Source of the DNA: Priapulus caudatus
Taxonomy: Eukaryota; Priapulida; Priapulimorpha; Priapulimorphida; Priapulidae
Length of the DNA: 30,451 nt
Assembly: GCF_000485595.1 (NCBI RefSeq)
Contig: NW_014577274.1
Span: forward strand, 201,975-232,425
Direction of reading: 5' to 3'
Position numbers and translations under genes: made by a program. The notes beneath the pieces were generated by a model that searched no databases, was not told the DNA's origin, and saw nothing but the letters and a program-made list of their open reading frames with translations. Below, in pieces: positions 10,401-18,800 of this stretch (the first letter of the stretch is position 1; each line of letters starts with the position of its first letter).

Positions 10401-11939
10401 TAAAAGAGAGACAAAGACTGACAAAGACAAAGACAAGACAAGATCAAGACAAGACAAGATAAAGACAAAAAGTTCAAAAAACTCTGTTTTCAACTGAGTC
10501 AGAAAACTTTTTTTTTTAAACTGATAAATTTTTTTTTGAAACAAAATTTTTGTTTTAATTAAATTGTCAGGGGCGTGTACAGGGGGGGTCCAGGGGGTCC
10601 GGACCCCCCCCCCTGCTCGCGCAGAAAACGCATCTAAGGAGGTCTAATTTCAAAATTTTCCTGGGGGAGGACCCCCAGACCCCCCTTCGCGTGCTCCCAA
10701 GTTTGGGTTAGACCCCCCCTGGTACAAATCCTGTACACGCCCTTGATTGTATTGACATTGTAATCACATCTTGCTGCTATTTCATTGTGAAAAGGTCCAA
10801 AAAATTATGATCACGACCCACCCAGAAAAAATCCTGGATACACCCCTGATCACGGATTAATAATGACAAATTTGTCATTATTAACCCCTGATATATATAT
10901 TATATACATATATACATGGTGCGCAATCACACAAACTAGTCACGCTGTCTACACATGTACACGAGCCTATTTACTTAAATCATTCTCACTTTATGATTGC
11001 ACTGAAATTATGTAACCATAAACCTTGATTGGACTGTACGAAAGCGACACGTCAACAAGACCTCTTACGCAACCGCTCCCTTTCTGACTGCTGCCATATG
11101 CGCAGTGTGGAGAGAGTTGTATTCATAACAGTGCACGAGCCTTTCTTAATTTGCGAATTATTCGAAATCGCTCGATACTGACCGCATACTGGCTTCTATT
11201 GAACTATATTGACTACTGCACTCTCTACGCGTGTTTGTTCACTGCACAGCCTCACTGCCAAGGACGTGGTTTACATTGGTCTAAGAGACATTGATCCGCC
11301 AGAGTGGGACATAATAGATCGATTAGGCATCACCTACTTTGACATGAAGAGCATTGATCAGCTTGGCATCGCTGCCGTGATTAAGAAAGCCTTGGATGCT
11401 GTAAATCCAAAGTAAGTTTTAAAACATTTAATTTAAAATTTTCGCTTTTTTTCTAAAGTTGCCGATTAAATAATGGCTTCCCAATAGTAGAGCAATCTTA
11501 TTTAATAAATTCAATTAATTTACGCTCCCGCTACGCCCCGTCAATGCCCTCACATTGTAAAAGATAAAACCATCCCATTATTGCTTGTAATATTTATGTA
11601 AGCGTTTATTGATATATAGTTATATATATTAATTAATTGTAATTTTTATTCATTCATTTATGTAATGTTTTGTAATATTTTACCATTTAATATTCACTCA
11701 AAAGTAAGTAGCCGTTCATATTGTTGTTGTTTTTTTGTTCTAGCCGAGATCGTCCTATTCACCTCAGCTTTGATGTTGACGGTCTAGACACACTAGAAGC
11801 ACCAAGCACTGGCACCCCAGTCCCAGGTGGCATGAAACTCAGCGAGGCTGTCTACATAGGAGAGCAGCTGCACAAGACTGGTGAGTCATACAAGAACATC
11901 TGACACCACGCGGTGAGATAGTTAGATGATAACATATAT

Positions 11940-11987
<48 letters not shown>

Positions 11988-12012
11988 CAGACAGACAGAC
12001 AGACAGATAGAC

Positions 12013-12070
<58 letters not shown>

Positions 12071-12246
12071 GCTGCAAAATGGGTAAAATGGAGAAAAAAA
12101 ATCCTGCATTATGTCTACAGGTATGCTGACGTGTCTTGACCTAGCAGAGATCAACCCGGACATCGGTTCAGCTAGTGATCAGAAACGCACTCTCTATGCG
12201 GCAAGGACGATAATCGNNNNNNNNNNAGACAGACAGACAGATAGAC

Positions 12247-12288
<42 letters not shown>

Positions 12289-12531
12289 ATAGATAGATAG
12301 ACAGGCTGCAAAATGGGTAAAATGGAGAGAAAAAAATCCTGCATTATGTCTACAGGTATGCTGACGTGTCTTGACCTAGCAGAGATCAACCCGGACATCG
12401 GCTCAGCTAGTGATCAGAAACGCACTCTCTATGCGGCAAGGACAATAATCGAGGCTTGCTTTGGAAAGAAGACCTTGGATGCCGCACTAGCCAGTGAGAA
12501 CGGCGTCGGCTTGATAGATTATCACATGTGA
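4738..12531 (+). CDS. ARG: Arginase (EC 3.5.3.1), seven exons
   Basis: Hydrolyses L-arginine to ornithine and urea with a two-manganese centre. Exons: 4738-4863, 7128-7200, 8387-8499, 9534-9799, 11250-11411, 11744-11880, 12356-12531. Their lengths sum to 1053 nt, giving 350 aa, and all phases join. Visible motifs are GIGIVGVP near residue 30, IGGDHS, WVDAHADINT, SGHIHG, GLRDID, SFDVDGLD, STGTPVPGG and AEINPD. They supply the metal-binding His and Asp residues, the general-acid His and the substrate-binding Asn, Ser and Asp residues of the family. The residue after DVDGLD is Thr, where vertebrate enzymes have Pro. The N-terminus is about 28 residues longer than cytosolic arginase I and has net positive charge. 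Vertebrate ARG1 and ARG2 cannot be distinguished here, since the gene probably predates that split. Agmatinase is unlikely given the arginase-type DINT...SG-H segment and overall alignment. Confidence 0.93.
5313..5511. mobile_element. G/C-tract foldback MITE, copy 1
   Basis: The ends CAGGGGCGTGTACAGG and CCTGTACACGCCCCTG are inverted copies. The interior has long G and C runs and the phrase CTGCTCGCGCAGAAAACGCA. A second copy of the family lies at 10568-10745. The open frames across it on both strands arise from the G/C tracts. Confidence 0.8.
5904..5997. mobile_element. 76-bp palindrome with 9-bp flanking direct repeat
   Basis: GGCCAGTGT occurs at 5904-5912 and again at 5989-5997. Between them, 5913-5988 is a near-perfect spacerless palindrome of two 38-bp arms centred on CCGCAGGCCTGCGG (5950/5951), with a handful of mismatches. 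A 9-bp duplication fits a Mutator-like target site; 8 bp would fit hAT. I infer a very small palindromic MITE. Confidence 0.65.
6874..6928. repeat. Degenerate GCAC/GTAC microsatellite
   Basis: GCACGCACGCAC changes to GTACGCACGTAC and then to imperfect copies. It lies in arginase intron 1. Confidence 0.75.
7128..7200 (+). CDS. ARG: Arginase exon 2
   Basis: Preceded by TTAG and followed by GTAAGC. It encodes PNPGTQWAPKRLRETG and then VIGGLQRLG, matching the family's G-x3-GP-x2-LR-x2-GL segment. It is 73 nt long, enters in phase 0 and leaves in phase 1. It is too short to stand out as an open frame and was found by its position in the family alignment. Confidence 0.88.
7201..8386 (+). other. 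Arginase intron 2
   Basis: GT...AG intron dominated by the large AT/GT microsatellite (7262-7546), plus a shorter AT run at 7724-7746. The segment 8100-8290 is rich in TGTTGCA and CAACAT phrases in both orientations and may be an old repeat. No coding signal was seen. Confidence 0.75.
7262..7546. repeat. Compound AT, GT and GCGT microsatellite
   Basis: About 90 bp of AT repeat is followed by about 95 bp of TG repeat and about 100 bp of GTGCGTGC-type repeat. The cysteine/valine-rich and histidine/threonine-rich frames over it are products of the repeat and should not be called genes. Confidence 0.95.
8387..8499 (+). CDS. ARG: Arginase exon 3
   Basis: Follows TTTAAG and ends before GTAAGA. 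It encodes WHVNDYGDLQF, then DDIAYEPNAIYN and PRTVGDATRK. These match the family's V-x-D-x-GDL segment and the NPRxVG segment. Length 113 nt; phase 1 in, phase 0 out. Confidence 0.9.
8500..9533 (+). other. Arginase intron 3
   Basis: Contains a telomere-repeat MITE (8958-9126) and an inverted pair of ACGTAAG/CTTACGT motifs around 8720-8755. Just after the MITE is a short GCAC/CGCG-rich stretch (about 9175-9230). No exon-like frames were recognised. Confidence 0.75.
8958..9126. mobile_element. 169-bp MITE with 44-bp TIRs and internal CCCTAA repeats
   Basis: 8958-9001 and 9083-9126 are perfect or nearly perfect inverted copies beginning TAGGATATGTTTACTAGGCA. The terminal TA pairs could be the target duplication. 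The middle contains about five CCCTAA units (about 9041-9075), the animal telomere motif. No coding capacity. Confidence 0.85.
9534..9799 (+). CDS. ARG: Arginase exon 4 (metal-binding core)
   Basis: Follows GGCGTAG and ends before GTAATA. It encodes LNIGGDHSMTIG, CLVWVDAHADINT, SGHIHGMPVAFML and LPGFEWC. These carry three of the four DAHxD/GGDHS manganese-ligand blocks and the catalytic His. Length 266 nt; phase 0 in, phase 2 out. Third-position GC is about 81%, against about 51% in exon 5. Confidence 0.95.
10150..10852. mobile_element. Foldback element interrupted by the G/C-tract MITE
   Basis: The left end GGTGTATGCAGGGGGG followed by GGGTCGTGAGGG is mirrored at the right by ACGACCCACCCAG and CCTGGATACACCCCTG. 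AAAAGGTCC occurs near both ends. The CAGGGGCGTGTACAGG element sits inside it at 10568-10745. The order of insertion is inferred from the nesting. Confidence 0.55.
10568..10745. mobile_element. G/C-tract foldback MITE, copy 2
   Basis: Ends CAGGGGCGTGTACAGG and CCTGTACACGCCCTTG, with the same interior phrase as copy 1 (CTGCTCGCGCAGAAAACGCA). Shorter G and C runs account for most of the length difference from copy 1. Confidence 0.8.
11250..11411 (+). CDS. ARG: Arginase exon 5
   Basis: Follows TGCACAG and ends before GTAAGT. It encodes LTAKDVVYIGLRDIDPPEW and then ITYFDMKSIDQLGI. The DIDPPE block supplies the substrate amino-group Asp and Glu. Length 162 nt; phase 2 in and out. Confidence 0.94.
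11744..11880 (+). CDS. ARG: Arginase exon 6
   Basis: Follows TTCTAG and ends before GTGAGT. It encodes RPIHLSFDVDGLDTLEAP and then STGTPVPGGMKLSEAV. It carries the DxD manganese ligands. The residue after DVDGLD is Thr. Length 137 nt; phase 2 in, phase 1 out. Confidence 0.94.
11943..12070. repeat. GA, GACA and GATA microsatellite, copy A
   Basis: Runs of GA, then GACA, then GATA lead up to the first copy of arginase exon 7. A similar but shorter tract (12227-12302) leads up to the second copy. Confidence 0.9.
12121..12216 (+). pseudogene. ARG: Arginase exon 7, truncated extra copy at an assembly gap
   Basis: The first 96 nt of exon 7 (ATG CTG ACG TGT and on), with its acceptor and about 50 bp of upstream intron, appear here and again at 12356. 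The copy runs straight into ten Ns (12217-12226). The two copies differ at only a few bases, such as GGTTCAGC against GGCTCAGC. Two alleles laid end to end by the assembler explain this better than a real exon duplication, because the exon is cut at the gap. Confidence 0.75.
12217..12226. other. Assembly gap (10 N)
   Basis: Ten Ns lie in the middle of a duplicated microsatellite plus exon segment. A fixed short N run is typical of contig ends joined by a scaffolder. Confidence 0.95.
12227..12302. repeat. GACA, GATA and GA microsatellite, copy B
   Basis: Counterpart of 11943-12070 before the intact copy of exon 7. Confidence 0.9.
12356..12531 (+). CDS. ARG: Arginase exon 7 (terminal)
   Basis: Follows TCTACAG. 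It encodes MLTCLDLAEINPDIGSAS, the active-site Glu block, and ends ...GLIDYHM with TGA at 12529-12531. Joining to exon 6 gives KTGMLTCLDLAEINP. Length 176 nt, phase 1 in. Confidence 0.93.
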
Positions 12532-12754
12532 ACTGTCTAACTCCATAACCTGCACTGCCAAAGAATGCACATTAAGGAAAAAAGACTAAATAGGTGGTCA
12601 TGATTGACTTACCACGTCTTCGGCTCCTCGGAAGTAGTCAGATGAGGCTTGTGGAATACCAATGCCTGGCGACCTTCATCGTTCGTTATGGTCGTTGACA
12701 TAGCAACCAGCATCAGATAAAAACTGCAGCTCTGTGGCTAACGTCAGCTCCTAC

Positions 12755-12756
<2 letters not shown>

Positions 12757-12791
<35 letters not shown>
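12757..12791. repeat. AT microsatellite
   Basis: About 17 AT units between GTAC and ACATAG. Confidence 0.9.
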
Positions 12792-12795
<4 letters not shown>

Positions 12796-13266
12796 GTTCC
12801 TCGTGTTACACTGCTCTATATATACCAGTAGTTACTATGCTGATATCGTATTGTCTAATTGCATGTCTGCAAGGTAGATTAAAAACATACATGCATCTTG
12901 TGGTTTAGTACGTTTCGCAAACTATGTATGAGCACTATCACCGGTGTATCTACCAGGAGCACTATTATATAGTTTTGGCGAAACTATATTGCAACGACTA
13001 TAGCATGGCCATTTGCAATTTTCGACCGATTTACGGTTGAACGATAGATCGAACCACTATTGCATGCTTATTTGCTGCAAGTGAGTTCATAAACCTTTAT
13101 TAATAATTCTGCAATTTAATTGTATCTGTACATATGTACAGATTTGCATGTATATTATAAGTTGGGTGTAGGATTACTATGTATTACCGTTTCAGTATAA
13201 GGATGTGATCCAAGATGCAAATAATTTTTTTACGTGACACATCCATCGTTTTTCTTATGGGACATA

Positions 13267-13328
13267 AATAAATCGTGAAGTTGCTGATTTTATAAGCAAC
13301 GCATATTGTGTAATTGAATATAAATAAA
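13267..13328 (+). terminator. ARG: Candidate arginase polyadenylation signals
   Basis: AATAAA occurs at 13267-13272 and again at 13323-13328, 736 and 792 nt after the stop codon. They are the first canonical signals on the plus strand after the gene. Use of either is inferred. Confidence 0.35.
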
Positions 13329-14151
13329 CTATATAATCAAAGTTTTATATTAAAACTCTGGTTTACATTACTTATAAAAAAAATAAAAAAAATGTAGAAC
13401 AGAAGTAACATAGTATATGCTAGAGCAAAATGCAAATAGATTGTTATGACACCAGAGGAAAAATAACGGAAATCTTCACATTTTCCATAATATTGACAGT
13501 TGTATAACAGTGCCACAAAATGATGTACATGCACATGTATATGAACGAATGAATATAGATCATAAATAAATGAAACACAGCCAGTTGTTTTGCCATCGAA
13601 TGATTTTAATATTGCTAAAAAATTTGTTCGCGACAGACTAGTAGTAATATATCACATCTGCTTAGGTAAACTAGGAATAGTCTACGGCGTTACTCTACTC
13701 CCCTTACACTGATACTGAATAAAAGGTCGAATTCCAAAACTCATGATACTCATAGTTTACAACACTCAACCCACAATACACAAGCAGGCGTAAAGTATCC
13801 TCCTATTATTTACTCCTGGTACTAATTCCATCCTCTTTTTACTGCAATTCTGTAACCACTGTGATCTGACTATTTTCGCATCATGGAATGGATCTAACCA
13901 TATTTGGGCATAGCCGTGACCATTTCTAATCTAACGACTTTGGTAATGTTTTGGCACATTTACTGTCAACATGAACATCACACTATATAGCTATAAAATT
14001 GTACTCCTGCAACATAGACATGTCATACAACGGCTAGAGGTTGACAAGGTATATATATGCTGATTTGGTAGTTTTGTGTGCATTCACCTATAGCTATGGG
14101 AACAATAGCCTCCACTGGATTACGTTTGACGGTTTCATTGAATACGAGTCG

Positions 14152-14199
14152 TGCGTGCGTGCGTGCGTGTGTGTGTGCGTGTGTGTGTGCGTGTGTGAT
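14152..14199. repeat. GTGC/GTGT microsatellite
   Basis: GTGCGTGCGTGC passes into GTGTGTGTGC repeats. Confidence 0.85.
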
Positions 14200-14730
14200 A
14201 AAGACGTTTTTTTTATTTTCATAGGCGTCACAAAGATTTTAATATAGCCGTAATGCACTGTAGGCCATAGTCACTACTGAGCACCAGATATGAGAGGCAA
14301 GGTTACCTCGGACACACATTGACATGCCACCATGGCATTTCATAACACAGCATAGCAAAGTATTGGTTAGATATATTTGTGTCTCTGGTAACACTCTAGC
14401 TGATATGCCATTACCTCGCGCACGCGCCACATCGAGACTATATAGGTGCAACATATATCAACGCACCTGTAGTTGCAACTGTGCAACATTATAAAACCTA
14501 TAACAAGACACGCGACGGGTCAACATACATGAGTTTAAAAAATATTTACCACACAATGATTGACACAATTACATATTCAAACTGGTAGCAGAGTATATCT
14601 GGTACCTACGCATTTCATTTAATGAACATGTAAACTGGCCTCATCTTGATTGTAATTGAACGGTATATGAATTTTTTTTGAGAATTCCTGCTAGATGGAA
14701 GTTTCAACCCATTCACTAATAGCACTTTTT

Positions 14731-14756
14731 AGTACTACTTTTTAAAAAGTAGTACT
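14731..14756. repeat. Perfect 26-bp palindrome
   Basis: AGTACTACTTTTT is followed immediately by its exact reverse complement, with no spacer. Confidence 0.9.
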
Positions 14757-15104
14757 CGACCTAATAGTACAAACGTTTTGTCACTGTCTGTAAACCGAAT
14801 GATCTGAACTAAGCTGCCGCCACCTGTTGGAAATATAGTAGAGTGCACAATATACAAACTAGTTGCAATCCACTCACAGCACCCTCTAATGTTTGGTCAA
14901 CTTCTGCCGTGTTCACCAGCATAGCATGTTCACACAATCTGCCATTTGTTGTGCTAGTCTGCACACATGATGTGTAAGCACTACAGGGTCCAACAATAAA
15001 CACAGCCTGACGTGGCTGTGTGACCGATAAGCAGTACAGAGGTGATACAGGGCATCCGTGGCAATTGGAAATTGGCAATGCATATGGCATGACCACAATC
15101 TTTG

Positions 15105-15256
15105 TATGACACCACAATTGCGCTGTGATATCCCAACTGCTCTGCGACATCCTAATTTCTCTGTGATATTCCAATTGTGCTGTTATATGACAACTACTAT
15201 GTGACACCACAATAGCTCTTTGATAACTTAACTGCTTTGTGATATCACAATTGACC
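15105..15256. repeat. Degenerate 19-bp tandem repeat, eight units
   Basis: The unit approximates TGTGATATCACAATTGCTC and repeats every 19 bp without indels (15105, 15124, 15143, 15162, 15181, 15200, 15219, 15238). It lies 420-570 nt past the ABCD4 stop codon and may be in its 3' UTR. The long minus-strand frame across it (14809-15270) follows from the repeat and has no known domain. Confidence 0.8.
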
Positions 15257-15677
15257 TGATTTATCAGCAAGAATCTTCGGTTGGGAAATTACAGTCCCTT
15301 CAGGTTTGAGCTTGCCTATGACAAAGAGCATGTGGATTGCCTCTAGCCAGATGGCAGCAATTAATACACCTCTGACAGTACTGCCAATATTCAACCGGTA
15401 GGTAACGTGATGGCAGTATCATGAAGTGTAGTTAATAAGGCTTAGAACTGGTAACGACAGGGTAGATGGACGATAGAATGCTATTCCACAGAAAACTTCT
15501 TATCCACGTTTTTAATTTTAGCTCACAAACAGAGATTTGTACAAAAATCTCCTATAGACTTTTTGTCTATATACAGACTGCACGAAATAATAATTATACA
15601 AAAATAATTTCTCATATAAATTCTGGGGCACATAAATCAATAATTAATGGCAACTTGCTATTATATATCAAATGAAA

Positions 15678-15895
15678 TCACAGATGGTTAGAAAGCTCTT
15701 GTTCACTGGGTGACTCTGTCTTAATGGGATCCATTTTCCAACCTCCAGTGCCATCTAGGTTCAGTTCAACATCATGATATTGCCTCACGGATGCACGATG
15801 TCCAACACTCACCAAAGTTATCCCTAGCTGCCGACAGGTAGCGTAGAGTGTCTTTTCCATGTTGGCTGACACTGCACTGGTAGCTTCATCGAGAA
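15678..15895 (-). CDS. ABCD4: ABCD4 exon 16 (terminal)
   Basis: After the acceptor TTCAG it encodes [18 protein letters not shown], then [14 protein letters not shown] and a 26-residue tail. It holds Walker B, the D-loop and the H-loop His. 71 residues plus a stop at 15678. Confidence 0.94.
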
Positions 15896-18800
15896 CTGAA
15901 GTACAACATGCAATAAAGTCAACACTCCTTTACCAGTACAAGCCAACAACCGTCGGCCTTTCCCTAAAAAAGCACACGATACGGCATTTAATTGCTGCCG
16001 GGCAGGCACTCTCAGTTTTTACAGGTGCTGTGAGTACATAAATGTGACCCGCTCCAGCATAATACGGAATAAGTCGCAAGTCATTGTTTTGAGTAATAAG
16101 CACGCACACATGTCAATGCTGAAAATGGCCTACCTGGACAAAAATGAGATTTTTACAAAAATAAGTTCCTAAGTGCATATTTAATCCGGATATATAGGTT
16201 CAGATATCTCTAGATCATTATGGTCATTTTTAATTAAAAAAAAAAAAATGACCGCTCATCCCCGACTGGGGCCCTTACCCGGAACGCTTTATCTCAAAAG
16301 CTGCATATACTAAGGTGACTTCGCTATAAATTCTAACAAATTCACAAATTTCCCAAGAATGCATCCATTGAAATCCATCCTGTGCTTTCTTGCTGGACGT
16401 TACGATTCAAAATTCAACTCTCACCTGCAAACATGGGCGAATGGAAGAAGAGTCGAACAAACGATAGCCTCTGCATCTCTCCCGGAGACAGTACGTCGTA
16501 CCTACAAATGATTACGTCTGCATGAATCACCTAATCATTAACTCACCAGCTAAGTGGCTGGGAAACCTATATAGGTTATAACTGCCTAAAGATGGGGAAA
16601 TGTATCACATATCTATACTTATTAGAACCTATAGTCGTTTCTCAAACCGTAAAATTATCTATTGTGCAGACTATTCCGTAAAATTCCGCAGAGTAGGCCC
16701 TACAAATTAAATTACATGCTGTTGATATTACAGCTATATAATAAATAAATAAATAAATAAATATATCAATATATCAATATATATATAATTATTATAGATG
16801 TCAAGATGTGCAGTAAGTACCAGTTCCATTCCTGGTAAGTGTCCAGACCCTCAGTCCTTTCCAGTAGTGTGGTCATGTCGACTAGATTCAAATACTCTAA
16901 TATTTTCGCATCCTCTTCTGAACCTGTCAACAATTAAGTCAGTAAGTTAGTGCAATCGCTACACAGCAAGGACAGTCATAATTAACAAGACACACGTGTT
17001 TTACACTATTCTAACCAGAATATAAAAGATATGGAGCAATCAGACACCTCTCTATAGAACCCATGTCACCGGTATTCGATTGAATGAAATCAGGATTACA
17101 CCTTCCCGGATTACCACGAATGCTATTCCAATGCTGATCCCACACATGATCATGATGAAATATATCCTACCTGTTCCAGCATAGCTGTCTTTGAATGGGT
17201 ATATTATCTGTATAAAACATAATCAGTTGACAATAAATAGACACCCTACTATAGAATATTGGTTGAATGATAACCAGAACAATGCCCATATATCTACTCT
17301 AATGTTTGTATACCAAAGTTACATGTTTATGAGCTACACATGAAGTTTTTAACCATACCTGCTGCCTCAGACTACCATCACTTAAGAATGGCTTTTGAGG
17401 AAGAAATAGCATTCCACTTGGACCAATTTTAATCATCTGCTCAACTTTACCTGTAGAAATAAGATGATCATTATACATGTTTGTGTTGTTATGTTGCTGT
17501 GTGCGTGCATGCTTGCGTGTGTGCATGTGTGCGTGCGTGCTTGCGTGTGCGTGTGCGTGTGCGTGTGCGTGTGCGTGCATGAATGCATGCATTGTGTATA
17601 GGTGGGGGGAGAAAGAAAGTGAGAGATTATGGAGAAAAAAAAAGAGGCAGAAATAGTGAGATAGAGAGGGGGAGGGAGGAAAGTATATATGGAGCAAGAG
17701 GGAGGGAGAGAGAGAGAGAGATTGAGAGGGGGAGGGGAAAAGGTATATAGGGAGTAAGAGGGAGAATGAGTGAGAGATAGAAAGGGGAAGGGAGGAAGAT
17801 ATAAATGGAGTAACAAGGAGTGTGCATGCGTGCGTGAGAGAGATACAATTCTAATAACCTAATACCATCCATATTATGCATATCTCATTACTGACATGTC
17901 AGAATAAAACCAGCAACGACATTATCACACCTACCAAGTTACCAACCCATGTGGAAGAGCACGCTTCCTCCTACATAACCAGCAACCCACCCCGACACCG
18001 CACATCACCTGAGGCAGAGTTCCAGAGCCCGGCCAAGATGCGCATTAGTGAGGTTTTGCCACAGCTGCTGTCTCCAGTCACAAGAATGTTCACGCCACCC
18101 ATGATCTGCATATTCAGACCTGAATGGACACGCACAGACGCATGATCACCACTGCATGGTTCGGGTGGTGGCGCCGAGGGACTGTGTCTGTTAATGTTGC
18201 TATTTAATGTCCTTTGTACTAGCGACTGCTTTATCGACTAAAATTTTCACAGCTCTTGTGAGAACTATGGTACGTGGCTACACAATAGAATATTTAATGT
18301 ACTCATAAAACCATAAATGGTTAAATGCTATTGTAATCACCACGTTTACTGCGGGTTAGGCCGTGAACATGTTGAATATAGACAATTCCTATATAAGGGT
18401 TACTTGAGGAAAATCCCAAAAGTGTTCTTTATAGAGAGATATCCATTCTATAGATGTAAACAAATCACAAATTTGATTGTATATACCTTTTACTAAAAGC
18501 TTGTCGTCATTCGGTGGTGCGTAACTGACATTCTCTAGTTTGTATGCGAGTCGCACATGCTCCATGCACGTGACACTCTTATCCATGCTACGAAGTAAAC
18601 AACATTATTCAAATTAGTTTCAAATTAGTGTCATGCCACGTGAATGGGTGAACTTTTAATGGAATAATAACAAAAAAGTGCGATTCCAATGAGAAACATT
18701 CCTTAAAAATTTTTGGGTAAATTTACAATGAAATAATTACAATTAAGTGATATGAAAATGCTAAGATTTACTGATGCATTTTAAGAGCCTTTTAAATGAA

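Larger units (their letters stand above)
9800..11249 (+). other. Arginase intron 4
   Basis: Holds a G run near 9864, an ATT/TTA microsatellite near 9930-9950, and a foldback (10150-10852) that contains a second G/C-tract MITE (10568-10745). An AAGAC-rich tract runs about 10415-10465. Nothing coding was recognised. Confidence 0.75.
12532..15677. other. Convergent intergenic region between arginase and ABCD4
   Basis: Contains the probable arginase 3' UTR and two AATAAA sites (13267-13272 and 13323-13328). It also holds AT and GTGC microsatellites, a perfect palindrome at 14731-14756 and a 19-bp tandem repeat (15105-15256). The nearest minus-strand polyadenylation candidate for ABCD4 is a variant ATTAAA (TTTAAT on the plus strand at 15511-15516). 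No other gene was recognised. Confidence 0.7.

Noticed and set aside
12111-12216. A second arginase gene or alternative last exon
   Set aside because: The copy is cut by the N gap and is almost identical to the next exon including intron flank, so an assembly or allele artefact is more likely.
14809-15270. 153-residue minus-strand frame as a gene
   Set aside because: Half of it is the 19-bp tandem repeat and the rest matches no family. It probably lies in the ABCD4 3' UTR or beyond.
17299-17881. Ser/Pro/Leu-rich minus-strand frames
   Set aside because: They cover the purine-rich tract in an ABCD4 intron. Only 17359-17450 is a real exon.
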